A DNA stretch of 53,258 nucleotides, from contig JBBQHM010000003.1 in NCBI GenBank assembly GCA_038323965.1, positions 1-53,258 of the forward strand. The letters run 5' to 3'. Source of the stretch: JBBQHM01 sp038323965. GTDB lineage: Bacteria; Verrucomicrobiota; Verrucomicrobiia; Chthoniobacterales; UBA10450. Shown here in pieces: positions 31,123 to 39,772 of this stretch (position 1 is its first letter; every line of letters starts with the position of its first letter). Below the pieces are notes generated by a model. It did not search any database. It was not told the DNA's origin and was given only the letters and a program-made list of their open reading frames with translations. The position numbers and the translations under genes are program-made.

Positions 31123-32952
31123 ATGATCGTGAGGACGCATCCGGTTCTCGGCGTTCTCGCGCGAGCGTGTTTCTGCGCACTTATGGCGTCAGGGGCATTG
31201 GCTTTTCCCTCTCCCACAGAGGGACCTCTGCGCGGAGCAAAATCTCAGCCTCTCGTTAAGAAATCGGAATTGCTGGACGATTCGCTGAATCTTTCTAAAC
31301 CGAAAGATCTCGAGTTGCGCGGCGATGGGGAACGGAAGGCGCAGGCTCTCTCACATTATATAGAAGGGCTTAGTTTTGAAGAGGCGGGCGAGATGGAAAA
31401 GGCGCTCGACGCATATCGTAAAGTACTCGATGTCGATCCCGGCCAGGCGGATTTAGCGGTACGGGTGGCGGCGTTGCTCGCCCGCGAGGAGGATTATCCC
31501 GCGTCGATCGACGTGTTGAAAGATGTCATCAAAGTTCGACCGAAGACGGCCGATCCCTATCTCCAGCTTGCCTTTATCTACGCGAAATATCTGAAGAAAA
31601 CCGACCAGGCAGTGAGTTACGCCAACCAGGCGATCGCGCTGGATCCCAAAAATATTGACGCCTATCAACGCCTGTACGAGATCGAGGTCGCAGCCGGCGC
31701 GCCGCAAAAAGCGCTGCAATCGCTCGAACGCGCGCGCGCGGTATCGACTGAGGATGCGGGATTTTGGACACGTCTCGGACGATTGTATGCCTCCATTATT
31801 TTGCAGCCCGATGTCAAACCTACTTCCGAGCAACTCGCGGGGGTAAACGACATTTTCCAACGTGCAGCCCAGAAGTCTGGCGACGACCCCGCGCTGCTGA
31901 AGGAAGTCGCAGATTATTATGCTTCCACCCAGCAGATTACCGAAGCGATTCCACTCTACCTCCGGATCTTAGAGCTCCAGCCGGACGACGCCAATGTGCG
32001 CGAAAAACTGGCTACCGGATTTGTCCTCACGAATCAGCGGAGCCGCGCGATTGAGACACTCGATAAGATTATTAAGGACCATCCGGAAAAGTACCAGCCG
32101 TACGAGCTTCTCGCCCAGCTGCACGATGACGAAGCGCGCGCACTCGCCCGCGACCATCACACTGACGAAGCGACCGCGGAGTTCAAAAAAGCCGCTTCGA
32201 ATTACGAGCACAGCCTGCTGATCCATCCTTCCCGGCCTTCTAATTATTTACGCCTGGCCGAGTTGCTCGTCGGACCACTGCACGAAAGCGCGCGAGCCGT
32301 TACACTGCTCACGGAAGCGCGGGGACGTTACAGCGCCGTGCCGGAGTTCACTTACCTGCTTGCGCTTGCCCTGCGCGAAACGAAGCAACCGCAGCAGGCC
32401 GTCGAGCGATTTGAAGAAGCGCTGCATGAAGCCGAAAACGTGGCGGATGAAGTGCTGAATGCGCGGTTCTACCTCGAATACGGTGCCACGGCGGAACAGG
32501 CCGGGTTCTACGATAAAGCCGCGGATCTCTTCAGGAAATCCATTGCACTCGACCCTGCAAATGCGGCAGAAGCGTACAATTACCTTGGCTATATGTGGGC
32601 CGAGCAAAATACTCGCCTCGAAGAAGCGGAGGATATGATCAAGCGCGCCCTGCAACTCGATCCCAATAACGGTGCTTATATGGACAGCCTCGGCTGGGCG
32701 GAATTTCGCGCGGGCAAATATGATCAGGCGCTCAGCGACTTGCTGCGAGCCGCGCAGAATATCAAGCGCGACGATGCCGTCGTCTTCGAGCACATCGGCG
32801 ATTGTTACGCCAAGTTGAGTCGCACGGCACAAGCGGTCGAATATTGGAGCAAGGCGCAGACGCTTGACCCCACCAAAGCGGAGCTGACCCAGAAAATCGA
32901 AAGCTCGAAAACAAAAATCAGCAGGAGCGAAACAGGAAATCCGCGCCAATAA
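31123..32952 (+). CDS. Exported tetratricopeptide-repeat protein
   Basis: A 609-residue protein starting at MIVRTHPVLGVLARACF with a signal-like segment (CALMASGALAFP), then about 14 TPR units (for example YRKVLDVDPGQADLAVRVAA and AEDMIKRALQLDPNNGAYMD) running nearly to the C-terminus. TPR arrays form scaffolds for protein assembly; in bacteria such proteins often work in envelope biogenesis or secretion. The open frame extends to 31075, but the second ATG gives the signal peptide at the true N-terminus. It is followed immediately by the AI-2E-family gene and then another TPR protein. Confidence 0.82.
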   Translation: MIVRTHPVLGVLARACFCALMASGALAFPSPTEGPLRGAKSQPLVKKSELLDDSLNLSKPKDLELRGDGERKAQALSHYIEGLSFEEAGEMEKALDAYRKVLDVDPGQADLAVRVAALLAREEDYPASIDVLKDVIKVRPKTADPYLQLAFIYAKYLKKTDQAVSYANQAIALDPKNIDAYQRLYEIEVAAGAPQKALQSLERARAVSTEDAGFWTRLGRLYASIILQPDVKPTSEQLAGVNDIFQRAAQKSGDDPALLKEVADYYASTQQITEAIPLYLRILELQPDDANVREKLATGFVLTNQRSRAIETLDKIIKDHPEKYQPYELLAQLHDDEARALARDHHTDEATAEFKKAASNYEHSLLIHPSRPSNYLRLAELLVGPLHESARAVTLLTEARGRYSAVPEFTYLLALALRETKQPQQAVERFEEALHEAENVADEVLNARFYLEYGATAEQAGFYDKAADLFRKSIALDPANAAEAYNYLGYMWAEQNTRLEEAEDMIKRALQLDPNNGAYMDSLGWAEFRAGKYDQALSDLLRAAQNIKRDDAVVFEHIGDCYAKLSRTAQAVEYWSKAQTLDPTKAELTQKIESSKTKISRSETGNPRQ

Positions 32953-34344
32953 TTGTTTGTGCTGAACCGTCGCTACCCCACCCCCTGGCAACGCAAGACG
33001 ATGTGGACCGCGCTCACTGCGCTCTTCGTCGTCTTCATCGTCGCGGTAGCAGTTGGCGCGGTGTGGGTTCTGGCTAACGCCATCGCATTCCTTCAGCCCA
33101 TCCTCATCCCGGTCGCGATTGCGGGTATCCTGGCATACCTGCTCGATCCCGTGATCAATCGCGTGACCAAGGAGGGAATGGGAAGAACCAGGGCCATTCT
33201 TCTTCTCTTTCTCATCGCGTTTTTAGCCATCACCGCTTTGCTGGCCTGGCTCGTTCCCATTATTTCGATGCAAACAGCGAGCGCCGCCCGCGAGTTGCCG
33301 CAGTACACGCAGAAGGCGCGCGAGGGAATTGTCGACCTGATTTACCGCTACGACCGCACCTTCGGGATGCCGGGGACGAAGAGTAAATCGCACACTACCA
33401 CTACCAGCTTCGTCGACTGGCTGCTGGGCGCTCCAGCTTCACCGGCGCGCGAGGGCGCCACGCCCTCGCCCCGCACTTCCGATACTTCGACCCCTCGCAC
33501 AGAGGACGCGGCCGCGACTGAAACCATCGCTCCGACGCCCGCTAAGATCTCGACCGCCGAACGCCAGCGTATCCAGGATTACATGCAGAAAATGCTTCCC
33601 AACCTGGAGAAGCAATTGCCTTATCTCGGCGATCGTCTCTGGGCTTTGCTGCAAAAAAGTATCGGCGGCTTTCTGGGCGTCAGCGGTTTTCTGCTCAGCC
33701 TGATTATGGTCCCGATCTACCTCTTCTTTTTCTTGAAAGAGCGGCCGGCGATCCAGCGCCGCTGGAAAGAATATCTACCGCTGCGCAATTCTCCGCTCAA
33801 AGACGAAGTCGCCTCCGTAATCGGGCAGATCAATAACTACATTGTCGCCTACTTCCGCGGCCAACTTCTGGTCTGCCTGGTGGACGGCATCCTCATTGGT
33901 ACGGCGCTCACGATTGAAGGGCTGAATTTTGCGCCGCTCATCGGTTTGATTGTCGTTGTCCTGACGATGATTCCTTACATCGGAATCATCATCTGCTGGG
34001 TGCCGGCCGTCCTGATCGCGGCACTGCAATGGGGCGATTGGTGGCATCCCGCGATGGTGACGCTAACGTTCGTGATCATTCAAAACCTTGAAGGAATGTT
34101 TTATGCGCCGCGCATTGTCGGAAATTCCGTCGGCCTCCATCCGATGACAGTGATCGTTTCTATTTTTCTGTGGGGACTTTTGATCGGAGGTTTACTTGGG
34201 CCGATTCTCGCCGTGCCATTAACTGCCACGATTAAAGTATTGCTGGCGCGTTACGTCTGGGGTCGACGTTTGCGCGATAAAATCAGCGATCACATTGAAC
34301 CAGGCACGGTTCTCTCTGAAGGCGACACCGCGCCCGCGCGCTAG
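32953..34344 (+). CDS. AI-2E family (PerM/TqsA/UPF0118) transporter
   Basis: A membrane protein of up to 463 residues with 7-8 transmembrane helices. LLDPVINRVTKEGMGRTRA after the first helices and PLIGLIVVVLTMIPYIGIII, then NLEGMFYAPRIVGNSVGLHP near the end, are hallmarks of the family. Members export autoinducer-2 or act as ion/solute exporters. The frame starts directly after the upstream stop with TTG (32953), followed by GTG (32959) and an ATG (33001); I kept the outermost start. The periplasmic region about residues 160-200 has an extra proline/threonine-rich insert that contains a palindromic repeat. Confidence 0.82.
   Translation: MFVLNRRYPTPWQRKTMWTALTALFVVFIVAVAVGAVWVLANAIAFLQPILIPVAIAGILAYLLDPVINRVTKEGMGRTRAILLLFLIAFLAITALLAWLVPIISMQTASAARELPQYTQKAREGIVDLIYRYDRTFGMPGTKSKSHTTTTSFVDWLLGAPASPAREGATPSPRTSDTSTPRTEDAAATETIAPTPAKISTAERQRIQDYMQKMLPNLEKQLPYLGDRLWALLQKSIGGFLGVSGFLLSLIMVPIYLFFFLKERPAIQRRWKEYLPLRNSPLKDEVASVIGQINNYIVAYFRGQLLVCLVDGILIGTALTIEGLNFAPLIGLIVVVLTMIPYIGIIICWVPAVLIAALQWGDWWHPAMVTLTFVIIQNLEGMFYAPRIVGNSVGLHPMTVIVSIFLWGLLIGGLLGPILAVPLTATIKVLLARYVWGRRLRDKISDHIEPGTVLSEGDTAPAR
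33449..33469. repeat. Inverted repeat inside the transporter gene
   Basis: GCGAGGGCG (33449-33457) and CGCCCTCGC (33461-33469) are perfect 9-base arms around CCA. The repeat lies within the in-frame low-complexity insert of the AI-2E-family transporter (PAREGATPSPRTS), suggesting that a repeat element was captured into the coding sequence. Confidence 0.7.
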
Positions 34345-34359
34345 CTGCGCGCACTGACA

Positions 34360-36180
34360 ATGCCTGACGACCCGGCCTCGGTTCGCCGAAAAAAGCGCGT
34401 GCGTTCCGCGCGGCACAGACGTCCTCGTTATCTGACGTGGCGGGTCGCAGCCCTCACCGGCGCCGGCATTGCTCTCATCGCACTCGCTTCGCTGCTGCTC
34501 GCGTATGGACCCTCCACCTATAACGCATGGCGACAGTCGAAACTGCTCAACCGCGCCGAAGAAAAACTGCGACATGATGAGTTCGGCGCAGCAGAAGAGG
34601 CGGCGCAGGACGCGCTCAAAATTCAGCCGAATTCTTTGCGCGCTTTTTATATTCTCGCGGAAGCGACCGAGAAACAGAACCGTCCGGAGACCGTGGCGTG
34701 GCGCACGCAAATCGCGCGCTCGTCGGCGCACGATCCCGATAGTCAGCTCAATCTCGCGTCTGCCGCATTACGCTTCGGACAGCTCGATACCGCGCGTCGC
34801 GCCTTGGAGGCCATTCCGCCAGAGTTTCGAGAGCGCGCTTCCTATCACGTCGTCTCCGGTTGGCTGGCCCGGTCGCAGGGAGATGAAGCCAACGTGGAAC
34901 AACACTTTGCCGCGGCGCGGGACAAAGAACCCGCGAACGATCTCTACCAATACAACCTCGCGGTCGTACGGATTAAATCTTCGATCTCCGCCAAGCGCGA
35001 CGAAGCGCGCGAAACGCTCGAGCGATTAACGAAATCGGCGCCGTACCATGCCGGCGCACTTCGCGCCCTTCTCAGCGACGCCATCCAGCGCGACGACCTC
35101 GACGCGGCCGATCGCTTCGCCCAGGAGCTTCAAATGAGCACGCAGGTCACCTTCTCCGATTATCTCCTGTGTCTCTCTTTTTACCGCAAACTGGATGAGC
35201 ACAAATTCGACGCGCTCCTGGACAAAGTGAAACCCGTGGCGGCGCGGAACCCGGGCGATCTCGGCCTGCTTTTGACCTGGATGAATAACAACGGCCTGTC
35301 GAGCGAGCTGCTGAAATGGGTGGAAAAGCTCCCGGCGGAACAGGCGACTGTCCCTCCCCCCGCCATCGCGGTAGCAGAGGCCTACGTCGCGGCTAAAAAC
35401 TGGTCCCGCCTCAAACGCTGGACGCGCAGCGGCTCATGGGGCGATTCTGATTATCTGCGATTTGGGTATCAGGCATTTGCCGCGCGGCAATTGCGAGTCT
35501 CCGGCGCGGACGCGGAATTCGAATCCCGTTGGCGCGCCGCCGAACGCGCGGCTTTCGATCAACCGGAGCGTGAGATCAATCTCGCTCGTCTCGCCTCACG
35601 TTGGAATTTCGGGATTGAAGCCGAGCAGTTGTGGCTGCGCGTCGCCAAAAATCCTCCGACTCGACGTGAAGCGCTCGATGCGCTCGCGGCCATTTATCGC
35701 GCGAATAACGATCTCATGAATTTGTATCGCACGCTGCAGCGGCTGCATGAAAGTTCGCCACAGGAGCCGGTTGCGGCCGCGAATGTGGCGCGACTCGCTC
35801 TCATGCTCGATCAAAATACCGCAGAGGGCCACAAGCTCGCGAAGGCTGCCTACGATCAGGCGCCCGACGATGTTACCTGCGTTGTCACCTACGCCCTCTC
35901 TTTGTACGGACTCGGTCGCACTTCCGACGGCGTGGAAGTAATTAAGAAACTTTCCGCCGAACAACTACGCGAACCGCACGTTGCTGCTTACATGGCCGTC
36001 CTGTTGCTCGATGATAATCAACCGGAACCAGCGAAGGAATTTGTCGACGCCGCGCGCGCCGGTCCGATCTACAGCGAGGAAAAGAAGTTGCTCGATGAAA
36101 CGCTGGGCAAGGTCAATGCGCAGGGCTCGCCGGGCGCAACGCGCTCTCCCGCGCCAGCGGAAAGTCCGTCACGGCGCTAA
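34360..36180 (+). CDS. Membrane-anchored TPR protein
   Basis: A 606-residue protein beginning with a basic cytoplasmic segment (MPDDPASVRRKKRVRSARHR), a single transmembrane helix (VAALTGAGIALIALASLLLA, about residues 30-49) and a long periplasmic helical-repeat domain with TPR-like units (AAQDALKIQPNSLRAFYILA; AYDQAPDDVTCVVTYALSLY). It lies 15 bases after the AI-2E transporter and is probably co-expressed with it and with the TPR protein before that. Its alanine/proline-rich C-terminus ends in an overlap of 12 bases with the convergent Hsp70 gene. No function is recognisable. Confidence 0.78.
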   Translation: MPDDPASVRRKKRVRSARHRRPRYLTWRVAALTGAGIALIALASLLLAYGPSTYNAWRQSKLLNRAEEKLRHDEFGAAEEAAQDALKIQPNSLRAFYILAEATEKQNRPETVAWRTQIARSSAHDPDSQLNLASAALRFGQLDTARRALEAIPPEFRERASYHVVSGWLARSQGDEANVEQHFAAARDKEPANDLYQYNLAVVRIKSSISAKRDEARETLERLTKSAPYHAGALRALLSDAIQRDDLDAADRFAQELQMSTQVTFSDYLLCLSFYRKLDEHKFDALLDKVKPVAARNPGDLGLLLTWMNNNGLSSELLKWVEKLPAEQATVPPPAIAVAEAYVAAKNWSRLKRWTRSGSWGDSDYLRFGYQAFAARQLRVSGADAEFESRWRAAERAAFDQPEREINLARLASRWNFGIEAEQLWLRVAKNPPTRREALDALAAIYRANNDLMNLYRTLQRLHESSPQEPVAAANVARLALMLDQNTAEGHKLAKAAYDQAPDDVTCVVTYALSLYGLGRTSDGVEVIKKLSAEQLREPHVAAYMAVLLLDDNQPEPAKEFVDAARAGPIYSEEKKLLDETLGKVNAQGSPGATRSPAPAESPSRR

Positions 36181-37884
36181 CGTTATTTGCTCGATAACCC
36201 TCGCGGCGAGGCTTTGCGTCGCCGCATCGAGGGCGGCGTTCGCAACCTTCAGCGCATTGACGTCGTGCGCAGAAAGCGCGGTCCGCACCTCGCCTGCGCG
36301 CAGGTCAATTTCCTGTCGCTCAAGCACGGTTGTGTCGTAGGAGATCGCCAGTGCCGAATCGACTGCCAGAAGCGTTTCCTCGGCTTTCAGTTTCGCCTCC
36401 GTCCAGACGCGTTCGCTCATATCTTCGAAGGCGTTGTCGAGTGAGTCCGCCAGCATCGCCTCCACGGCATCATCCGAAACATCGATTGCGCTCGTAAGTT
36501 TCATGATTTTCTCCACGCCCGTTTTCGTATCCCGGGCCAACACCTTCAGGATCCCATTCACGTCGATCTCAAACTGCACGCCGATCCGCGGAATACCCTT
36601 CGGCGCAGGGGCGAACTCCAGCGAAAATTCCCCCAGCGGCCAGTTATCGCGCGCCATTTCACGCTCACCTTGCAAAACCTTGATCAACATCGCGCGTTGA
36701 TTGCTGACGCCAGTCGTAAACATCTCTCCCGCCTTCGTCGGAATTGTCGAATTGCGCGGGATAATCACATTCATGAGTCCGCCAAAAGTCTCGATCCCCA
36801 GCGAAAGCGGCGTGACATCGAGCAGCACAACGTTTTGGACCGCGCCCGACAAAATGCCGGCCTGAATCGTCGCACCCAAAGCGACTGCTTCATCGGGATT
36901 CTGCGACGTATTAGGCTCGCGCTTGAAGATTTCTCCAACCAATTTCCGAACCAGCGGCATGCGCGTGACACCACCGACAAGAATCACTTCGTCGATGTCA
37001 CCTACTTCAAGTTTTGCGTCGGCCAAAACTCGCAGGCAATGAGCGCGCGTCCGTTCGATAATCGGCCCCGCGACGCTCTCAAGTTCCTCGCGGGTCAGCT
37101 CAACGGAGACATTTTGCGCATCCGAGAAAAATGGCAGTCCGATAGAAGCTGCCTCCTCGCTCGAGAGCCGATGCTTGGCGTTTACGACCGCCTCGCGAAG
37201 CTTCACGCGTTGTTCACTCGTCAACGCTGCGCCGCCAATCCGCGACGCGACTAGCTGCATCAAAGATTTATCGATGTCATCGCCACCGAGCCGCGTGTTG
37301 CCATTTGTCGCAAGTACTTCAAACAGGCCGTCGCTTAATTCCAGAATCGAAACGTCAAATGTCCCGCCGCCAAGATCGTAAACCGCGATTTTCGATTTGG
37401 TGTCGAGCCGATCCAATCCGTAGGCAAGCGCAGCCGCCGTGGGCTCGTTAATGATTCGCTCGACCGAAAATCCGGCGAGTTCGGCGGCTTTTTTCGTCGC
37501 GTTACGCTGTCCGTCATTGAAGTACGCCGGCACCGTGATAACCGCGTGCGTTATGACGTGACCGAGCGCACGCTCGGCATCCAATTTTAGTTTGCCGAGG
37601 ATGAGGGACGAAATCATCTCGGGAGCGATCCTTTTCCCGCGGATCGAAACAAGTTCACGCGATCCCATCTGGCGCTTGATCGATCGGATCGTCGCATCAG
37701 GCGCAGCGAGTTCCGCACGCACCGCGGCGCGGCCTACTAGCGCTTCGCCTGCAGCATCGAAACAGACAACTGATGGCGTCAGGCGCTCGCCGTCAGCGTC
37801 GGCCAGGAGGATTGGAAAGCCCGTCTCCATGACGCCGATGAGGGAATTCGTCGTCCCCAGATCAATGCCGACGATATCGTTCAT
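36169..37884 (-). CDS. Hsp70-family chaperone (DnaK/HscA-like)
   Basis: ATP-driven protein-folding chaperone. The 571-residue protein has the actin-like ATPase motifs VGIDLGTTNSLIGVM, VPAYFNDGQRNATK, YDLGGGTFDVSILEL and ILVGGVTRMPLVRK, then the substrate-binding core LLDVTPLSLGIETFGGLMNV. It is shorter than DnaK (about 640 residues): the C-terminal lid is reduced and no EEVD-like disordered tail is present, as in HscA or in minor Hsp70 paralogues. No dnaJ, grpE or Fe-S assembly gene is nearby, so its cochaperones are unknown. It faces the TPR protein convergently and is followed upstream by the 2H phosphoesterase gene. Confidence 0.9.
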   Translation of the reverse strand: MNDIVGIDLGTTNSLIGVMETGFPILLADADGERLTPSVVCFDAAGEALVGRAAVRAELAAPDATIRSIKRQMGSRELVSIRGKRIAPEMISSLILGKLKLDAERALGHVITHAVITVPAYFNDGQRNATKKAAELAGFSVERIINEPTAAALAYGLDRLDTKSKIAVYDLGGGTFDVSILELSDGLFEVLATNGNTRLGGDDIDKSLMQLVASRIGGAALTSEQRVKLREAVVNAKHRLSSEEAASIGLPFFSDAQNVSVELTREELESVAGPIIERTRAHCLRVLADAKLEVGDIDEVILVGGVTRMPLVRKLVGEIFKREPNTSQNPDEAVALGATIQAGILSGAVQNVVLLDVTPLSLGIETFGGLMNVIIPRNSTIPTKAGEMFTTGVSNQRAMLIKVLQGEREMARDNWPLGEFSLEFAPAPKGIPRIGVQFEIDVNGILKVLARDTKTGVEKIMKLTSAIDVSDDAVEAMLADSLDNAFEDMSERVWTEAKLKAEETLLAVDSALAISYDTTVLERQEIDLRAGEVRTALSAHDVNALKVANAALDAATQSLAARVIEQITLAP

Positions 37885-37916
37885 ACCTTTCTATAGTCCG
37901 GCCACGTGGCAGATTC

Positions 37917-38450
37917 TCAACTGTCGCGCCCGGCCAGCGCCCGCGATGCCAACACTCGAAACTCATCAACATCGGCGCTCGTTTTGATTGCTGGAGGACA
38001 CTCGACAACGCGCAAAACATCGAAATTCACCTCCGCGTATGAAAGGTCGATGCCGCGCGCCAGCTCTTCGCGAACCTCCGGCGGCAAAGTTTTGTAGACC
38101 AGACTCAGATGCGGCTTCAGGACGTAATCTTGAAGGTCGCCGCATCGGACGCGGAAACGATCGCACAGCTCTAGCAACGCTCCATCACTCTCGAAGTTTA
38201 CGAACAAGCTCTTCGTGAATCGGTCGGAATGCGCGACTTCTGCGACGTGTAATCGAATTGGAATCGCGGAGACATCCTGCATCATCCCAACCGGATCGAA
38301 GCTTCCTGAAGCTGTCGCGTAAACCGTGAGATGCGGCTCGAAAACCGGCGCCTGCAGTTTCCGCGCGAACCGTTGAATGATGCCCGCGAAATATTCTCGC
38401 TCCGGCGGCGCCGGCACGAGCCAGAATGCGATGAGCGATTCTCGATTCAC
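37917..38450 (-). CDS. 2H phosphoesterase-family protein (2'-5' RNA ligase/cyclic phosphodiesterase-like)
   Basis: A 177-residue protein with the two catalytic H-x-(T/S) motifs of the 2H superfamily: His40-Leu-Thr42 in FEPHLTVYAT and His114-Leu-Ser116 in KPHLSLVYKT, about 74 residues apart as expected. Such enzymes open or form 2',3'-cyclic or 2'-5' phosphodiester linkages in RNA or nucleotides. Compared with ThpR/LigT, the sequence looks closer to the cyclic phosphodiesterase subgroup, but this is uncertain. It is on the minus strand and 32 bases upstream of the Hsp70 start. Confidence 0.8.
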   Translation of the reverse strand: MNRESLIAFWLVPAPPEREYFAGIIQRFARKLQAPVFEPHLTVYATASGSFDPVGMMQDVSAIPIRLHVAEVAHSDRFTKSLFVNFESDGALLELCDRFRVRCGDLQDYVLKPHLSLVYKTLPPEVREELARGIDLSYAEVNFDVLRVVECPPAIKTSADVDEFRVLASRALAGRDS

Positions 38451-38512
38451 ACGGTCGAATCGTATTTCGCCGCACTGCTCGCCTCAAAACCGATTTTAGC
38501 TAATCTGTCCGC

Positions 38513-38869
38513 ATGCCGACCAACGTCCTGGGAACCGATTTGAAATCCTGTTGCACCGATCCGATGACCGGATTTTATCGCGACGGATATTGCCGGACTG
38601 GACCGGGCGACGTCGGTCTGCACACCGTTTGCGTCAAGGTTACGCGCGATTTCCTCGATTTCTCGGTGCTCGATGGGAACGATCTGGTGACGGCTCATCC
38701 TGAGTTCAACTTCCCTGGTTTGGAGCCGGGCGACAAATGGTGCGTGTGTGTGACACGATGGAAAGATGCACTGGAGCGCGGAGTCGCTGCGCCCGTGGAT
38801 TTGGAGGCAACTCATTCGTCCGCGTTAGAGTTTGTCTCGCTCGAACAGCTGAAGTCATACGCCCTTTAA
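38513..38869 (+). CDS. DUF2237-family protein
   Basis: A 118-residue soluble protein. It carries the DUF2237 signature almost end to end: NVLGTDLKSCCTDPMTGFYR, then DGYCRTGPGDVGLHTVCVKV, FNFPGLEPGDKWCVCVTRW and VDLEATHSSALEFVSL. Several conserved cysteines (Cys13, Cys14 and the CVC pair) could bind a metal. The family is widespread but its activity is not established. It is divergent from the 2H phosphoesterase across about 60 bases, and 58 bases upstream of the NlpC/P60-like gene. Confidence 0.9.
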   Translation: MPTNVLGTDLKSCCTDPMTGFYRDGYCRTGPGDVGLHTVCVKVTRDFLDFSVLDGNDLVTAHPEFNFPGLEPGDKWCVCVTRWKDALERGVAAPVDLEATHSSALEFVSLEQLKSYAL

Positions 38870-38927
38870 CGCGCTAAACGCTGGCGCCGCGAGGGAGTTG
38901 GCCTGAAAGCCGCTTCTCCGCATAGGC

Positions 38928-39701
38928 GTGAAGCCTGGCGCGACGCATTCAATACTGGTTTTCTGTGGATTAATCGTCGCGAGTTCCGCACTGGCGTCGC
39001 CTCGACCGGTAGAAGTTGCGGTGCCGTTGCAGCCGTTCACGATGGACGAACCGACGTCGGTTCGCGCGGTGTCATCGCGCGCGACGTCAGTTGCTGCGTC
39101 AGGAATTGTACGCGCCGAATTGGTGCGCAGCGAGGATGACCTGCCACGTGGACCCATTCATCTCGCGTATTACGTCCCGCACGGAAACCAGCCTGCCATT
39201 CCGCGCGACGGTGACTCGAACTACCAGCCCAACGATCAGCCGAATGAGGGCATCGACATCGGCGGTTCACACCCCACGGTTCCCGGTAATCGCGCGGTGC
39301 TCCGGAATGGAATTGCCTACGCTCCAGCGAACGCGCCGCAAAATGTGAAGCAGGCGATCTGGGCGGTGAATACACTTCGTAATCGCCCGTATGTCTGGGG
39401 CGGCGGTCACAGTTCGTTCCAAGATTACGGCTACGATTGTTCCGGCACGGTTTCGTTCGCGCTGCATTACGCCGGCCTGCTCGATCGCCCGTTGCCATCA
39501 AGCGATCTGCTCCATTTTGGCGAATACGGACGCGGGCGTTGGATCACGGTTTATTCTCGAAACGGCCACACCTTCGCCATCATCGCGGGACTAAGGCTCG
39601 ATACGACTGACTTCCGCCGCGGCGGCAACGACGGACCTCGCTGGCATACCGACGGACGTGAAACGTGGGGCTTCGAAGCTCGTCATCCTGCCGGTCTGTA
39701 G
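38928..39701 (+). CDS. Exported NlpC/P60-like cysteine peptidase
   Basis: A 257-residue protein starting at a GTG, with a signal peptide (SILVFCGLIVASSALAS) and a low-complexity linker to about residue 140. The C-terminal domain has Cys171 in YDCSGTVSFALHYAG and His214 in RNGHTFAIIAGLRLDT, matching the Cys/His pair of NlpC/P60 and CHAP-type peptidoglycan amidases or endopeptidases; VWGGGHSSF before the cysteine fits this fold. It should act in the periplasm on cell-wall peptides. The linker includes YYVPHGNQP and several proline-rich stretches. Substrate bond is not determined. Confidence 0.8.
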   Translation: MKPGATHSILVFCGLIVASSALASPRPVEVAVPLQPFTMDEPTSVRAVSSRATSVAASGIVRAELVRSEDDLPRGPIHLAYYVPHGNQPAIPRDGDSNYQPNDQPNEGIDIGGSHPTVPGNRAVLRNGIAYAPANAPQNVKQAIWAVNTLRNRPYVWGGGHSSFQDYGYDCSGTVSFALHYAGLLDRPLPSSDLLHFGEYGRGRWITVYSRNGHTFAIIAGLRLDTTDFRRGGNDGPRWHTDGRETWGFEARHPAGL

Positions 39702-39772
39702 CGTTCGAATTCCGAAGGGCGACGATTTCGCGTCTGGAAAAAGGCGGCAACCGCGGGCACGGTATCGCCGTC

